Source: Roseibium aggregatum IAM 12614
Lineage (GTDB): Bacteria; Pseudomonadota; Alphaproteobacteria; Rhizobiales; Stappiaceae
Direction: 5' to 3'
NCBI RefSeq assembly: GCF_000168975.1
Contig: NZ_AAUW01000022.1
Location: 59,974-123,973, forward strand
Length of the DNA: 64,000 bases
Shown piece after piece: positions 1 to 9,693 of the stretch; positions within the stretch are counted from its first letter, which is position 1; each line of letters starts with the position of its first letter. The notes beneath the pieces are model-generated. The model made no database searches. It was given only the letters and a program-made list of their open reading frames with translations, and was not told the origin of the DNA. The translations under genes were made by a program, and so were the position numbers.

Positions 1-22
1 CCACACTGTCCGGGGGGACATC

Positions 23-928
23 GTGCATTCAAATTTTCTGCGTTATTTCGACGAAGTCGCCCGCCAGGGCTCCATCCGCAAGGCATCCGCGGTTCTGAAC
101 GTGTCTTCCACCACGGTGAACCGGAAGATCATCAGCACGGAGAACGAGATGGGCGTTCGCCTGTTCGAGCGTACCCCTGAAGGCGTGACGCTGACCGATG
201 CAGGAGCCATCGTGCTGGAACACTGCCGCAAGACGCTGCAGGACTATGAGCGCACCCGCACCTTGCTGGACGACATCCGCGATCTGCGGTCCGGGCACCT
301 CAACATCGCGGCCATCGATTCCGTAACCTACGGCCTGTTGCCCCGTATCCTTCTCGACTTCAACCGGATCTATCCGCAGGTCACCTATTCGATCACCACG
401 GCGCAGCCGGACGAGATCATGACCGCGGTCGCAGGCGGGATTGCCGATATCGGCATCACCTTCACCTTCGACCTGCACCCCAACGTGCGGGTGATCTCCG
501 ACAAGACTGCGCCAATCGGCATCATCATGCGCTCGGATCATCCTTTCGCGGAACGCACGAACCTCGCCATCGAGGAACTGGCCGGACAGAAGATGGTACG
601 CACCGTGGATGCACGCGGCCGCAATTCCATCATCGATCAGGCGATATCGGGCATGTCCTCCGCCCTGTCGACCAACTGTTTTACCGATACCTTGCATGTA
701 GCAAAGCAGATGATCCTCGCCGGCCGGGGTCTTGGTCTTTACACCAAAATCGGCTTCATCGACGAAATCGACCAGGGTATTCTCCGGTTCGTTCCGCTCA
801 TGCACGACGTCCTGTCCAACCTGCGCATCGGTGTCGTCATGTCCGCATCTTCAGGCATCTCTCCGCCCGAAAGGTTGCTTGGCAACGAAATCAAGCGCGC
901 GCTCATCCAGTTGCGACTGGATTCCTAG
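23..928 (+). CDS. LysR-family transcriptional regulator
   Basis: A 301-residue protein of normal LysR length. The N-terminal winged helix-turn-helix (about residues 1-60) contains the typical run GSIRKASAVLNVSSTTVNRK followed by LFERTPEGVTLTDAG. The rest is a periplasmic-binding-protein-like effector domain (about 90-295). Translation starts at a GTG a few bases after a G-rich ribosome binding site (positions 12-18). It stands alone at the window edge. Its target may be divergent and outside the window, since LysR genes usually regulate a neighbour. The effector is unknown. Confidence 0.9.
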   Translation: MHSNFLRYFDEVARQGSIRKASAVLNVSSTTVNRKIISTENEMGVRLFERTPEGVTLTDAGAIVLEHCRKTLQDYERTRTLLDDIRDLRSGHLNIAAIDSVTYGLLPRILLDFNRIYPQVTYSITTAQPDEIMTAVAGGIADIGITFTFDLHPNVRVISDKTAPIGIIMRSDHPFAERTNLAIEELAGQKMVRTVDARGRNSIIDQAISGMSSALSTNCFTDTLHVAKQMILAGRGLGLYTKIGFIDEIDQGILRFVPLMHDVLSNLRIGVVMSASSGISPPERLLGNEIKRALIQLRLDS

Positions 929-1252
929 GGCCTGAAGGAAAGGCTTTGGAACGCACGCGTGCAGACAGTTCACTCAAGTGTATTCGTCGATCAAGGTAGC
1001 AAAACCGAGCTTGTCAGCATTATGCAAAATCCCCCGCAAAAGCCCAGGACGAACCAGCTCGCTGTTGCCAGCAAAGTGACGGGAACTCCGCAAGTTCAAG
1101 GCGCACTCAAGCGATTGCCAAAGGCATCAGGTTCTTGATCCTTCGCGATTCAGCAAATTATGGAGTGCCCTGAAACCATCTCGATACTGAATCGCGCTGT
1201 TTCCGAAATTCGAAGCAGTTCGTCTTGATGTTATTTCTTACGTTGCGTAATC
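929..1252. other. Intergenic region without a recognisable gene
   Basis: This 324-base stretch lies between the LysR gene and the AraC gene. No open frame with a convincing start or protein character was seen on either strand. It presumably holds the terminator of the first gene and the promoter of the second. Confidence 0.5.
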
Positions 1253-1285
1253 TTGCAGGGTGCAACAACACGCAAAGCTGCCCAC

Positions 1286-2293
1286 ATGACGCCGGTACCG
1301 CAGGTTCGAGGGAGTGCCTACTTGCCATTTGTCGAATTTCTCGACAAGGCAGACGTGTTTGTTGAACGCGGCATTGAGCGTGATCTGGTTCCGGCGATCG
1401 TACACCGGGATGGTGAAGCACTGGTTCCCGTGCATCTCGCACACAGTTTTCTCGAGAAGGGCGCACGCAAGCTCGGGCGAGACGATTTCGGCGTTCTCGT
1501 CGGCAGGAACTTTCAGATCTGCGAACTGGGCGCTTTCGGCCGGAGCATATGCCGTTCTCTCACCTTGCATGACGCCCTGACCAAACTCCGGTCCACTTTC
1601 TCACTTTACAGTTCGGCGGAGCGCGTCTGGTGGACGCAAAAGACAAAGGAAACGGTCTGCTTCTGCCATGCTTACGTCCACAAAACCGGGCCCGGCAGCC
1701 GTCACGCACGCCATTGCGCCCTGTTGCTGATGCGGGCGGCCGTCCGGCTTGCCGCGGGCTCGCACTGGCAGCCAGCATGCGTCCTTGTGCAAGACCTCGA
1801 TGATATCCTGATTTTGAAGGAGGAATTCTCCGATCCGGAATTCTGCCGGCCCGAAGTCAGCGGCTTTACCTTTCCAGCGTCCATGCTCAGCCTTCCGTTG
1901 CGCCAGCGAGGCGCTCTCAGCTGCGCTATCCCCGACAAGGACGCTTTCGATAGCGCAACGCCGAGCGACGATTTCCTCGGCTCGCTGAGGCAGGTCATAG
2001 CGACCCTGCTGCCCGAAGGGCAATGCGGGCTGGAACATGTGGCCCAGGCGCTGGGTATGCATCCGCGTACCCTTCAACGAAAACTTTCCGCCCTCGGACA
2101 GGACTATTCCGAACTCCTGTCGCAGATCAGATTCGAAAAGACCCTGCTCCTGATGCAGGACCCCGACTTTCGAATTTTCGATATTGCGCTGGAACTCGAT
2201 TTTCAGGATGCGTCGAATTTTTCCCGGTCCTTCCGGCAGTGGACTGGCGTTACACCGACGGAATTTCGCAAAACGCAGCAAAACCGGCACTGA
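1286..2293 (+). CDS. AraC-family regulator with N-terminal arabinose-binding-like domain
   Basis: A protein of about 335 residues. The first two thirds resemble the AraC 'Arabinose_bd' N-terminal domain (start VRGSAYLPFVEFLDKADV). The C-terminal HTH_18 domain spans roughly the last 90 residues, with QALGMHPRTLQRKLSALGQD, then FDIALELDFQDASNFSRSFR and the closing WTGVTPTEFR. The ATG at 1286 is preferred, but the frame stays open back to a TTG at 1253, so an 11-residue extension is possible. It precedes the exported DUF1254 pair on the same strand and is a plausible activator of it. That link is inference. Confidence 0.85.
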   Translation: MTPVPQVRGSAYLPFVEFLDKADVFVERGIERDLVPAIVHRDGEALVPVHLAHSFLEKGARKLGRDDFGVLVGRNFQICELGAFGRSICRSLTLHDALTKLRSTFSLYSSAERVWWTQKTKETVCFCHAYVHKTGPGSRHARHCALLLMRAAVRLAAGSHWQPACVLVQDLDDILILKEEFSDPEFCRPEVSGFTFPASMLSLPLRQRGALSCAIPDKDAFDSATPSDDFLGSLRQVIATLLPEGQCGLEHVAQALGMHPRTLQRKLSALGQDYSELLSQIRFEKTLLLMQDPDFRIFDIALELDFQDASNFSRSFRQWTGVTPTEFRKTQQNRH

Positions 2294-2432
2294 ACTCATT
2301 TTAAGGAAACGCAGGGGCATGTCGTGAAATGACGAGGCTCCGACACCTGGCAAGACGTATTTTTGCTTTTTCGGCCGGGCGCGAAACCGTGCCCGGGACT
2401 TCCATCAATGATTTTTTCCAATGGAGGATCGA

Positions 2433-4073
2433 ATGCAGTCTTTTTCTCAAAGCAGAATGATCGCAGTGGGGGTCGCAGTGGCGGCGTCCATGACTGTCGG
2501 CATCGGAGGCACCGTCCTGGCGGATGTTTCCTCCGATGTCCTCAAGGCAATGTCGGCGCCCCAGGCCGTCGATACGCGTATCGGTACGCTGGAATTCAAC
2601 AAGGGCGTGCCGACCGACAAGACAGCGCAAACCGTTTTCGACACGGTTGATTTCACACGTGCGCTCAATGCCTACAACAACAGTTTCCGCGGTGCTTCTG
2701 CGCTTGCGATCAAGAAGGGCATGGAAAGCGTTGGCGCCGGCAGCGGCGACGTCATTATCTTCTCCGATCTTATGGATTCCACCTCTCTGTTCCTGACCGC
2801 GAACGCCGACACGGTCTACTACATGGCCTATATCGATCTTTCCGACGGCCCGGTGGTGATCGACCAGCCGACCGATGGTCTGGGCACGCTCAACGACATG
2901 TGGTTTCAATGGGTGATCGATATCGGCAAGCCGGGCCCGGACCGGGGCCTTGGTGGTAAATATCTCATCGTCGGACCTGATTATGATGGCCCGCTTCCGG
3001 AAGGGGGCTACTTCGTTGCTCATGCGAAAACCAACACGGTTCTCTATGCGCTGAGGGCATTCATCGCAAACGGTGACGATCCGAAGCCCGCCGTCGACAA
3101 CGTCAAACAGAACCTCAAGATTTACGCCTATAAACCCGGCAGCTTCGGCACTTCGATTGCCGAAGCGCTGGAGGGCAAGGTTCGCCTTGCAGGTGAGCCT
3201 CAGATCCCGGAGATGAAATTCATCGAGGGAAGCGGGCTTTCGTTCAACACCATTCCGCCAAGCGACTACGGTTTCTTCGAGCTGCTGAACGAAAACGTCC
3301 AGAATGAATCGGCTACGAGTTATGACGTCGAACTTGCCGGACAGCTCGCTGCGATCGGCATCGTTCACGGCAAACCCTTCGAACCTGACGAACGCATGAA
3401 GCAAATCCTTTCGGATGCCGCCCAGACCGGACAGGCTTTCGGGCGGGCGCTGCAATGGCAATTTGCCCAAAAGCAACCGGACTGGGCCTACTACGAAGGG
3501 TCGAGCTGGGGAAACATGCTGTTCCAAGGCGGAGCCTTTTTCGAAACGCCGCCGCCCAAATTCGAGGACGGTATCTTCAAGCCGTTTCCGCCAACCGGCG
3601 CCCGGACTCTCGACAGCCGTACCGCCTTCTACTACGCCTATACCCTCGACAGCCCTGGCATGATCATGCGCATTCCGGAAGTCGGATCGCAGTATCTGAT
3701 GGGCTTCGTCGATGCTGACGGCAATCCTTACGATGGCTCGAAAACCTACAAGGTGACGCTGCCGAAAGGTATTCCGGCGGCGGCCTTCTGGTCGTTCACA
3801 CTCTACGACAACCAGACCCGTTCGATGCTGCAGACACCGCAGAAATACCCGCGTGCCGGCAGTCAGTCATACCCGAGCCCTGCTGCCGTTGCGAGCGAGG
3901 ACGGCAGCACGACGGTCTATTTCAGTCCCGAGCAACCGGATGGCGTTGAGCGCGGCAACTGGATTCAATCAGATCCGGACAAAGGGTGGTTCACGATCCT
4001 GCGCCTCTACAGCCCCCTGCCGGGTTTCTTCGACAAGTCCTGGCGGCCGACGGAAATCGAGCTGGTTCAATAA
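2433..4073 (+). CDS. Exported DUF1254/DUF1214 domain protein
   Basis: A 546-residue exported protein with an N-terminal signal peptide (a hydrophobic stretch after MQSFSQSRMIAVG, Ala-rich cleavage region). The middle carries the DUF1254-type motif NADTVYYMAYIDLSDGPVVI. The C-terminal third has the DUF1214-type motif AFWSFTLYDNQTRSML and a final DKGWFTILRLYSPLPGFFDKSWRP. The ATG at 2433 is chosen because GGAGG at 2423-2427 sits five bases upstream; the in-frame ATG at 2421 overlaps that site. The family is widespread in proteobacteria but its biochemical role is not established. It is followed after 82 bases by a shorter relative. Confidence 0.85.
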   Translation: MQSFSQSRMIAVGVAVAASMTVGIGGTVLADVSSDVLKAMSAPQAVDTRIGTLEFNKGVPTDKTAQTVFDTVDFTRALNAYNNSFRGASALAIKKGMESVGAGSGDVIIFSDLMDSTSLFLTANADTVYYMAYIDLSDGPVVIDQPTDGLGTLNDMWFQWVIDIGKPGPDRGLGGKYLIVGPDYDGPLPEGGYFVAHAKTNTVLYALRAFIANGDDPKPAVDNVKQNLKIYAYKPGSFGTSIAEALEGKVRLAGEPQIPEMKFIEGSGLSFNTIPPSDYGFFELLNENVQNESATSYDVELAGQLAAIGIVHGKPFEPDERMKQILSDAAQTGQAFGRALQWQFAQKQPDWAYYEGSSWGNMLFQGGAFFETPPPKFEDGIFKPFPPTGARTLDSRTAFYYAYTLDSPGMIMRIPEVGSQYLMGFVDADGNPYDGSKTYKVTLPKGIPAAAFWSFTLYDNQTRSMLQTPQKYPRAGSQSYPSPAAVASEDGSTTVYFSPEQPDGVERGNWIQSDPDKGWFTILRLYSPLPGFFDKSWRPTEIELVQ

Positions 4074-4155
4074 CGAGAAATTTGCGGGCTGTCCGGTGGC
4101 CGGGAATGGCCATCCGCCAGCCGGCTCAACATATTCCGAGGAGGAAATTTCCATC

Positions 4156-5172
4156 ATGCGCGTAATGATGTGCTCCTTATACGTCGCGACAGCGCTTGTC
4201 TTTGCATCGCCGGCATCCGCAGAAGGCTCCGACCCCGTCAAGGTCACCATCGACAACTATGTTCATGCCGAAAGCAACACGAACATGGCCGGTTACGTGC
4301 AGAAGGGCGCTTTCGGCAAGTTCCTGCATGAGCGTGAGATGGTCAATGCGGCCGACCAGATTGTCATCCGGTCGAATGTCGATACGCTCTATTCAATGCT
4401 GATCGTCGACCTGACGACGCCAGTGACCATCTATCTTCCCGATCCAGGCAACAGGTTTCAGTCACTGGAATGCCTGAGCGAGCAGCACTCGATCCTGCCG
4501 ACGGTCTATGGCCCGGGCTATTTCGAATTCACGCAGGAGCTGATGGGCACCCGCTATGCCTTTTGCGTGGTCCGCACCTTTGCGGACCCGGCCGACCCCG
4601 ACGACATGAAGTCAGCGCATGCGCTTCAGGACCAGCTCAAGTTGGAGCAGGTCAACATAGGAGAATTCAATGTTCCGAACTGGGATCAGAAGAGCCTGGA
4701 CACGATGCGTCAGTTGCTTCAGCAAATCGCCCAGACACGGCCGAGCACCCGCGGCTATTTCGGGATCAAGGAAGACCTCAATCAGCTTTACTGGACACTG
4801 GGAGCTGCTGCGGGCTGGGGCGGAAATCCCTACGAAGATGCCATTTACGCTGTCGGCCTGGTCGACAAGAACGACGGCAAGACGCCCTATGTGCTGAATG
4901 TGCCGAAGGAGGTTCCTGTGGAAGCCTTCTGGTCGGTAACGCTTTACGATGCAAAGGGCTATCTTCCCGCGAACAAGAGCGGCATCTATTCCTTCAACAG
5001 CGTTACCGCCAAACCGAACCAAGACGGATCCTACACCATCTCCTTCGGTGGCGACGGCCCGAACAGGTTCGAGCTGGTCGAGAGCTGGAACTACGTGGTG
5101 CGCATGTACCGGCCGAAGAAGGAACTGATCGAAGGACATTGGCGCTTTCCTTCGGCGGTCGCCGCAAACTGA
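4156..5172 (+). CDS. Exported DUF1254/DUF1214 domain protein, short paralogue
   Basis: A 338-residue protein with a clear signal peptide (MRVMMCSLYVATALVFASPASA). It carries the same hallmarks as the preceding gene: SNVDTLYSMLIVDLTTPVTI in the N-terminal half, AFWSVTLYDAKGYL near the C-terminus and an ending YVVRMYRPKKELIEGHWRFP. The ATG at 4156 follows a purine-rich GAGGAGGAAA site. It lies downstream of the longer paralogue on the same strand, so they are probably co-transcribed. It lacks about 200 residues present in the larger protein. Function is unknown. Confidence 0.85.
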   Translation: MRVMMCSLYVATALVFASPASAEGSDPVKVTIDNYVHAESNTNMAGYVQKGAFGKFLHEREMVNAADQIVIRSNVDTLYSMLIVDLTTPVTIYLPDPGNRFQSLECLSEQHSILPTVYGPGYFEFTQELMGTRYAFCVVRTFADPADPDDMKSAHALQDQLKLEQVNIGEFNVPNWDQKSLDTMRQLLQQIAQTRPSTRGYFGIKEDLNQLYWTLGAAAGWGGNPYEDAIYAVGLVDKNDGKTPYVLNVPKEVPVEAFWSVTLYDAKGYLPANKSGIYSFNSVTAKPNQDGSYTISFGGDGPNRFELVESWNYVVRMYRPKKELIEGHWRFPSAVAAN

Positions 5173-5256
5173 GCGCTTCGAACCTCCGATCCACGGGAGG
5201 CGCCAACACGGCGCTACCCGTTTCGGGTCCGGTCAGGGCGGGCACGCGTATGTCTC

Positions 5257-6174
5257 TTAATCGCGCGAATAAGTCCAATCCGCCCAGTTGAGTTTCCCGG
5301 AGACATTCTCGACAAGAGCATCGATCAGAACTCTGACTTTCCTGGGCGTGTTCGCGCCTGGGGCGCGCAGCACGTAAAGACCGACTTCCGGTGTCGGGTA
5401 GTCAAGTAACAAGGGAACGAGGTCACCGCGTTCAACCGCTTCGTTGACGAGAAACAGGGGTGCGTGAGCAATTCCCAGCCCCGCAACCGCCCAGGCGACC
5501 GTTGTGTCCCCGTTGTCGGTGCGCAAACGTCCGGACGGGCGCACCGAGATCTTTCTGTTGCCGGACTGGAAGACCCAGTCCGGTGAAAGTGCGGCAGTGT
5601 AAATAAGGCAGTCATGCGCCGTCAGATCTTCGGGCGACTGTGGTGTTCCATTTCGCTCCAGATACGTCGGACTGGCAACGACAATCGAGCTTATCGGCGC
5701 GATCTTGCGCGCGATGTAGCTGGAGTCACGCAGGTGACCGATCCTGATCACGGCATCGAACCGTTCCCCAATCAAGTCGACTACCCGATCGGAAAAAGAG
5801 GCATCCACCTTGAGACGGGGATAACGGCATGCCAACGACGCGAGCACGGGTCCCAGGTGTCTGGTGCCGAATGCAAGCGGCACCGAGAGGCGCAGCTCTC
5901 CGACAATTTCGTTCGAATGCTCTGAAATTGCTTCCAGTGTCTCCTCATACTCGAGAAGGATACGCTCGCTTCTCGATTTGAACTCCAGGCCAGCCTCCGT
6001 AGGGGCGATGCCGCGTGTCGTTCGATCCAGGAGCCGCGTACCGAGCAGGTCTTCGATCCGCGCAATTTTCCGGCTGACGACGGATTTGGAGATGTTAAGC
6101 CGTGTGGCGGCGGCACTCAGGCTGCCACAATCGACAACTTCGACGAAGCATCTCATGTCATCCAGATCAATCAT
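5257..6174 (-). CDS. LysR-family transcriptional regulator
   Basis: A 305-residue LysR protein with an N-terminal winged helix (FVEVVDCGSLSAAATRLNIS, then SKSVVSRKIARIEDLLGTRL) and an effector domain. The RTTRGIAPTEAG motif and the YPTPEVGLYVLRAPGANTPRKV tail are typical of the CrgA/DmlR-like LysR group. It is transcribed divergently from the azoR-type gene across a 110-base gap. In many proteobacteria such a LysR regulator controls the neighbouring quinone/azo reductase; that role here is inference from position. Confidence 0.9.
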   Translation of the reverse strand: MIDLDDMRCFVEVVDCGSLSAAATRLNISKSVVSRKIARIEDLLGTRLLDRTTRGIAPTEAGLEFKSRSERILLEYEETLEAISEHSNEIVGELRLSVPLAFGTRHLGPVLASLACRYPRLKVDASFSDRVVDLIGERFDAVIRIGHLRDSSYIARKIAPISSIVVASPTYLERNGTPQSPEDLTAHDCLIYTAALSPDWVFQSGNRKISVRPSGRLRTDNGDTTVAWAVAGLGIAHAPLFLVNEAVERGDLVPLLLDYPTPEVGLYVLRAPGANTPRKVRVLIDALVENVSGKLNWADWTYSRD

Positions 6175-6284
6175 GCGTTCCTCTCAGGGCAACAATCTGG
6201 TGCGGAAAATGACGGTTCCAGAAAACGCCGCCAGGAACCAAGTTGCGTCTGATTTTTCTTCATGAAAATAAGGACGTACATTCA

Positions 6285-6914
6285 ATGTCTAAAGTTCTCG
6301 TACTCACGAGCAGTGTGCTCGGCGATGCTTCCGTGTCCAACCAGCTTACCTCTCACCTGGTCAATCAATTGCGTCTCAAGGACGGCAACGCCAAGGTCAT
6401 AACGCGCGATCTGGCAAGCAATCCTGTACCGCATCTGACACAGGAGTCCACGATTGCCTTGCGCGCAGCCGAAACAGAAAACGAAGCGCAGGCGACTGCG
6501 CAAGCGCTCTCCGACGAACTGATTGCCGAACTGAAGGCGGCTGATCTGATCGTCATGGGCGCGCCCATGTATAATTTCGGCATTCCGTCCACCTTGAAGG
6601 CCTGGTTCGATTACGTGCTGCGCGCTGGAGTAACCTTCTCCTACAGCGAATCCGGTCCGGAAGGGCTGCTGAAGGGCAAGCGCGCCATCGTCGTGCTGAC
6701 ACGCGGAGGCCTTTACAGCGAAGGACCGGCGCAGCTCATGGACGCTCAGGAACCGCATCTGCGCACCTTGCTGGGCTTCATCGGCATCACGGACGTTACC
6801 TTCGTTCGGGCAGAGAAACTTGCCTTCGGTGCGGAAGTCCAGGAACAGGCAATCGCTTCTGCCAAGAAGGAAGTCAACGACCTGGTCGAAGGACTGTACA
6901 TGGCGGCCGCCTGA
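6285..6914 (+). CDS. azoR: FMN-dependent NADH:quinone oxidoreductase / azoreductase
   Basis: A 209-residue flavodoxin-fold protein of the AzoR family. It starts with KVLVLTSSVLGDASVSNQL, a phosphate-binding loop of the AzoR type, and has the FMN-contacting motifs GAPMYNFGIPSTLKAWFDYV and LTRGGLYS. The family is cytosolic, uses NADH and FMN, and reduces quinones and azo compounds in two-electron steps, which helps against electrophile stress. The frame is open to 6243, but the ATG at 6285 matches the family N-terminus. It is divergent from a LysR gene and followed by a strong terminator. Confidence 0.9.
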   Translation: MSKVLVLTSSVLGDASVSNQLTSHLVNQLRLKDGNAKVITRDLASNPVPHLTQESTIALRAAETENEAQATAQALSDELIAELKAADLIVMGAPMYNFGIPSTLKAWFDYVLRAGVTFSYSESGPEGLLKGKRAIVVLTRGGLYSEGPAQLMDAQEPHLRTLLGFIGITDVTFVRAEKLAFGAEVQEQAIASAKKEVNDLVEGLYMAAA

Positions 6915-6967
6915 CAGGCGTAAAGCCGGTTTTGACGGCCAAACTGGCAAATTCTTGAAGCTGCGGT

Positions 6968-7002
6968 CCCGCTCTCCTGCGTTTGTCAGGAGGGCGGGTT
7001 TT
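6968..7002 (+). terminator. Rho-independent terminator after azoR-type gene
   Basis: A 12-base stem (6968-6979 pairing with 6987-6998, one G-T mismatch) with a seven-base loop is followed directly by TTTT. It lies about 55 bases after the reductase stop codon and in front of a long gene-free gap. Confidence 0.8.
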
Positions 7003-7352
7003 CCATAAGGTCCGCACTTCTGATCGCGGCATTCAAGCCGATCACAGCACCATCAATCGCTCAACAGAACTCAGACCCCTGGACTGCGCCAGGTTTGCCG
7101 GAGGCCGTTTGGTATACGTTACGGGACACACACCATTTGGTCTTGTAGCCATCCTTTCTGCAGGCACAGCTGAAGTATTGCCCGGCTTCAGAGACCGGTT
7201 TGTGATTTTGTGAAGTTGTCATTGGTTGACGGCATACAAAGCTGGCGTGCCGCAATGGAGGGGCAGAAAACCAAAGGATCTTAATGTCATTCTCGCCTGT
7301 TCACCGGCGAGAAGTCCTCCCATTGATCGTGGTAGCTATTTCCTGGCTAACC
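7003..7352. other. Intergenic region without a recognisable gene
   Basis: About 350 bases between two convergent genes. Short open frames exist on both strands but none shows a ribosome binding site plus protein-like composition. Nothing further is supported. Confidence 0.5.
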
Positions 7353-8507
7353 CTAGAAAACCATTCGCTTGAACGGAACAGCCGCGGCCCCGATTGCCGC
7401 AGCATCGCCTTTGACTTCGCTCACAATGAGTTTGGCCGGCGGATGAGGAACGCCATAACGGGGTATTTCGAATGACACGGTTCTTTCAATCAACATTCTT
7501 GCAAGTGCCGGGGGAACTTGACCACCGAAGACAATAGCCTGTGGGCCAAACACTGCCCAGATGGCATTGATCAACCGATTGTACACCGGTGTGATGTCAT
7601 CCAGCCATTCCTTGACGCCTGGCCAATCGGCTCTGAAATTCCGTTGTAAATAGTCAACTGTCGGAACCTTGATTCCGTTCATCTCAAGTCGCTTCATGAG
7701 GTACTGCAGCGCAGGACGTTTATCGATTTCAGTGGGATCGAGGATACAGGCAAACTCGCCTGCATTTCCGTTGCCGCCCAGCAGCAATTCGCCGTTGCTT
7801 ATCAAGCCGCCGCCAAAGCCATAGCCGATAAAGAGATAGGCAAAATTCTGGATGTACCGGCCGACGCCGAACATAGCCTCGCCAGCTGCAGCCGTTTGTC
7901 CCGAGATATGAACCCAGACAGGTTTGCCGAGCGCATCCGACATTAGGGGACCTAATTCGATCAGCGACCATTCATGTAACGGCAGGGGGCCGCTGAAGCG
8001 GGTTCCACCAACATTGTAGCCCATGAAGCCAACACCGATGCCGATATTGGCTTCCTCGGTCAGCGCGTGTTGGCTGCGCAATTTGACAATGACTTCCCTC
8101 ACCTTTGAAAGGGCTGTCGCCATCGTCTTTCCGGCAAGACCGATGGAGTCCTGCGCAATCAGCTCTCCGGCAAAGCTCATGAAGTAGATGTAGATGGTAT
8201 CTGCGTGGACCGATATTCCGCAGGAATAGGCATAATTGCCGTTGAGATGCAGGGTGGGGCTCGGCTGCCCGCGTCCCTGCCCGGGTATCGGAGCGCCTAG
8301 TTTTACCATGCCCCTGTCCACGAGGGTATCGACAATCCGGTAGATCGACTGTTGTGTCAGGTCGAGATGATCGTTGAGGGCCGAGCGCTGCATGCCCGGA
8401 TAGAGCCGGAGCAGCCGCAGGATGTTCCGTTCATTCTGCGACACGACCGAATTTTCTCCCTTGCGAAGGAAGCGGCTCGAAATCAGAGAATCTGGCGAAT
8501 AATCCAT
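7353..8507 (-). CDS. ROK-family transcriptional regulator
   Basis: A protein of about 384 residues. An N-terminal winged helix (NERNILRLLRLYPGMQRSAL, then LDLTQQSIYRIVDTLVDRGM) is followed by a ROK sugar-kinase-like domain with IGIGVGFMG, FIGYGFGGGLISNGELLLGG and GNAGEFACIL. The usual zinc-site CxCGxxGC cluster of ROK proteins is absent, so it is an atypical member. ROK regulators usually respond to sugars or sugar derivatives. The ATG at 8507 is given as start; a GTG at 8534 would add nine residues. No transporter or sugar operon adjoins it, so its target is unclear. Confidence 0.85.
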   Translation of the reverse strand: MDYSPDSLISSRFLRKGENSVVSQNERNILRLLRLYPGMQRSALNDHLDLTQQSIYRIVDTLVDRGMVKLGAPIPGQGRGQPSPTLHLNGNYAYSCGISVHADTIYIYFMSFAGELIAQDSIGLAGKTMATALSKVREVIVKLRSQHALTEEANIGIGVGFMGYNVGGTRFSGPLPLHEWSLIELGPLMSDALGKPVWVHISGQTAAAGEAMFGVGRYIQNFAYLFIGYGFGGGLISNGELLLGGNGNAGEFACILDPTEIDKRPALQYLMKRLEMNGIKVPTVDYLQRNFRADWPGVKEWLDDITPVYNRLINAIWAVFGPQAIVFGGQVPPALARMLIERTVSFEIPRYGVPHPPAKLIVSEVKGDAAAIGAAAVPFKRMVF

Positions 8508-8876
8508 TGGTCCGACTTCTAGGGCAATTATCACATTCCCGGCGTAATAACCGGAGATCTTGCTAAGTGAACTAGCATGATTGTTGGGTGTTATCCATTC
8601 AAAAACAAGCCTTTATTTGAAAGTTTGCTCCCCGATTAAAAATCGGGTTCCGGAACGGAAGATTTTTTGTTACACTCTTTGTGTAGAAAAGAGGGGCTTA
8701 GGCCTCCACTTCAGCAGCAGTCCTCGCGACAACGCAGAAAAATAAAAAGAACGGCGGACCCATCGACTTCGCAATCCTGCTGGAGCAATGCCAGGCACCG
8801 GTCCCCACACCGGAAAGCAATAACAAAGCCAAGGCTGCTCCAGCGGATCTTTCGTCTCTGCCGAGGTTTTACCGAG
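8508..8876. promoter_or_regulatory. AT-rich divergent regulatory region
   Basis: This 369-base gap separates the divergent ROK gene and the binding-protein gene. It contains a 7-bp perfect hairpin (CCCGATT at 8631-8637, AATCGGG at 8641-8647) running into a GTTCCGGAAC palindrome (8647-8656), and a TGCTA/TAGCA repeat at 8561-8577. These are reasonable operator candidates for the ROK protein, by inference only. Confidence 0.4.
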
Positions 8877-9680
8877 ATGATCACGAGACGCTTCTTTCTC
8901 TCAGCATGCATTGCCGGCCTGCCGACCATGAAGGTGGTTCCAGCAATGGCAAAAGCAGGCCAGCCGGCGGTGCTGAACAGCGCTCTTCAGATAGACGCGC
9001 CGCCTTATGCGTATCTCGACAAGAACGTCATGGCGATGCGGGGTGTCCTCATCGATTTGTTGAATATTTTGGACGGCCCTTGCATCGGGTCCTTCCTCCA
9101 CCGCGGTTATCCATGGGCGCGTGCGCAAAGCATGGTGGCGGCGGGTGCTGCGGATGTATTTTGCTGTCAGGTTACGGACGAACGTCATTCATATGCGTAT
9201 TTTGCACCAACCCCGATTGCTGTTTATGCCTCACGGCGCCTTTTTTTCAGTAAGGACAACCCGAATGCCGGCGCAATCCCCATGGCGCGTTCGATCGAAG
9301 ACCTCTACGAATTTACGACCGTCGACCTGATCGGCGACAGCCGGGCAGACGAGATCTGGCGCAGCCATCCCAACCGGACACTGGTAGCGGAAACAGAGTC
9401 TGTCATTTCAATGCTGCGAGCCAGACATGCGGATTTCGCATTAGCTGACCCTCTGACCATACAGTTCAAAATGAGAGAACTCGGGTATCAGGACACTCTT
9501 TCGAGTGCTTCCGGGAGCCATATTTGTGGCCTGCGCCCGGAAGGGATCCATTTCGGATTGCGTAAGACTTTTCCTGATGCTCAAGCCCTGGTCGAAAAGG
9601 TCGACGAAAAAATCAGGACCACGCTGAGCTCCAATCTGCGCCAACAAGTCATGGCAAGGTATGTCACGAAAATCACGTAG
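8877..9680 (+). CDS. Periplasmic solute-binding-like protein (type 2 fold)
   Basis: A 267-residue exported protein beginning MITRRFFLSACIAGLPTMKV, a twin-arginine-like signal followed by a mature start near residue 24. The body resembles extracellular solute-binding proteins of family 3: LQIDAPPYAYLD near the N-terminus, AAGAADVFCCQVTDERHSY, and the later SVISMLRARHADFALADPLT. There are no permease or ATPase genes nearby, so it may act as a sensor-type or orphan binding protein. The ATG at 8877 follows GAGG at 8863-8866 and gives a correct signal peptide. Ligand is unknown. Confidence 0.65.
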   Translation: MITRRFFLSACIAGLPTMKVVPAMAKAGQPAVLNSALQIDAPPYAYLDKNVMAMRGVLIDLLNILDGPCIGSFLHRGYPWARAQSMVAAGAADVFCCQVTDERHSYAYFAPTPIAVYASRRLFFSKDNPNAGAIPMARSIEDLYEFTTVDLIGDSRADEIWRSHPNRTLVAETESVISMLRARHADFALADPLTIQFKMRELGYQDTLSSASGSHICGLRPEGIHFGLRKTFPDAQALVEKVDEKIRTTLSSNLRQQVMARYVTKIT

Positions 9681-9693
9681 AAAGTCTAGCTGA

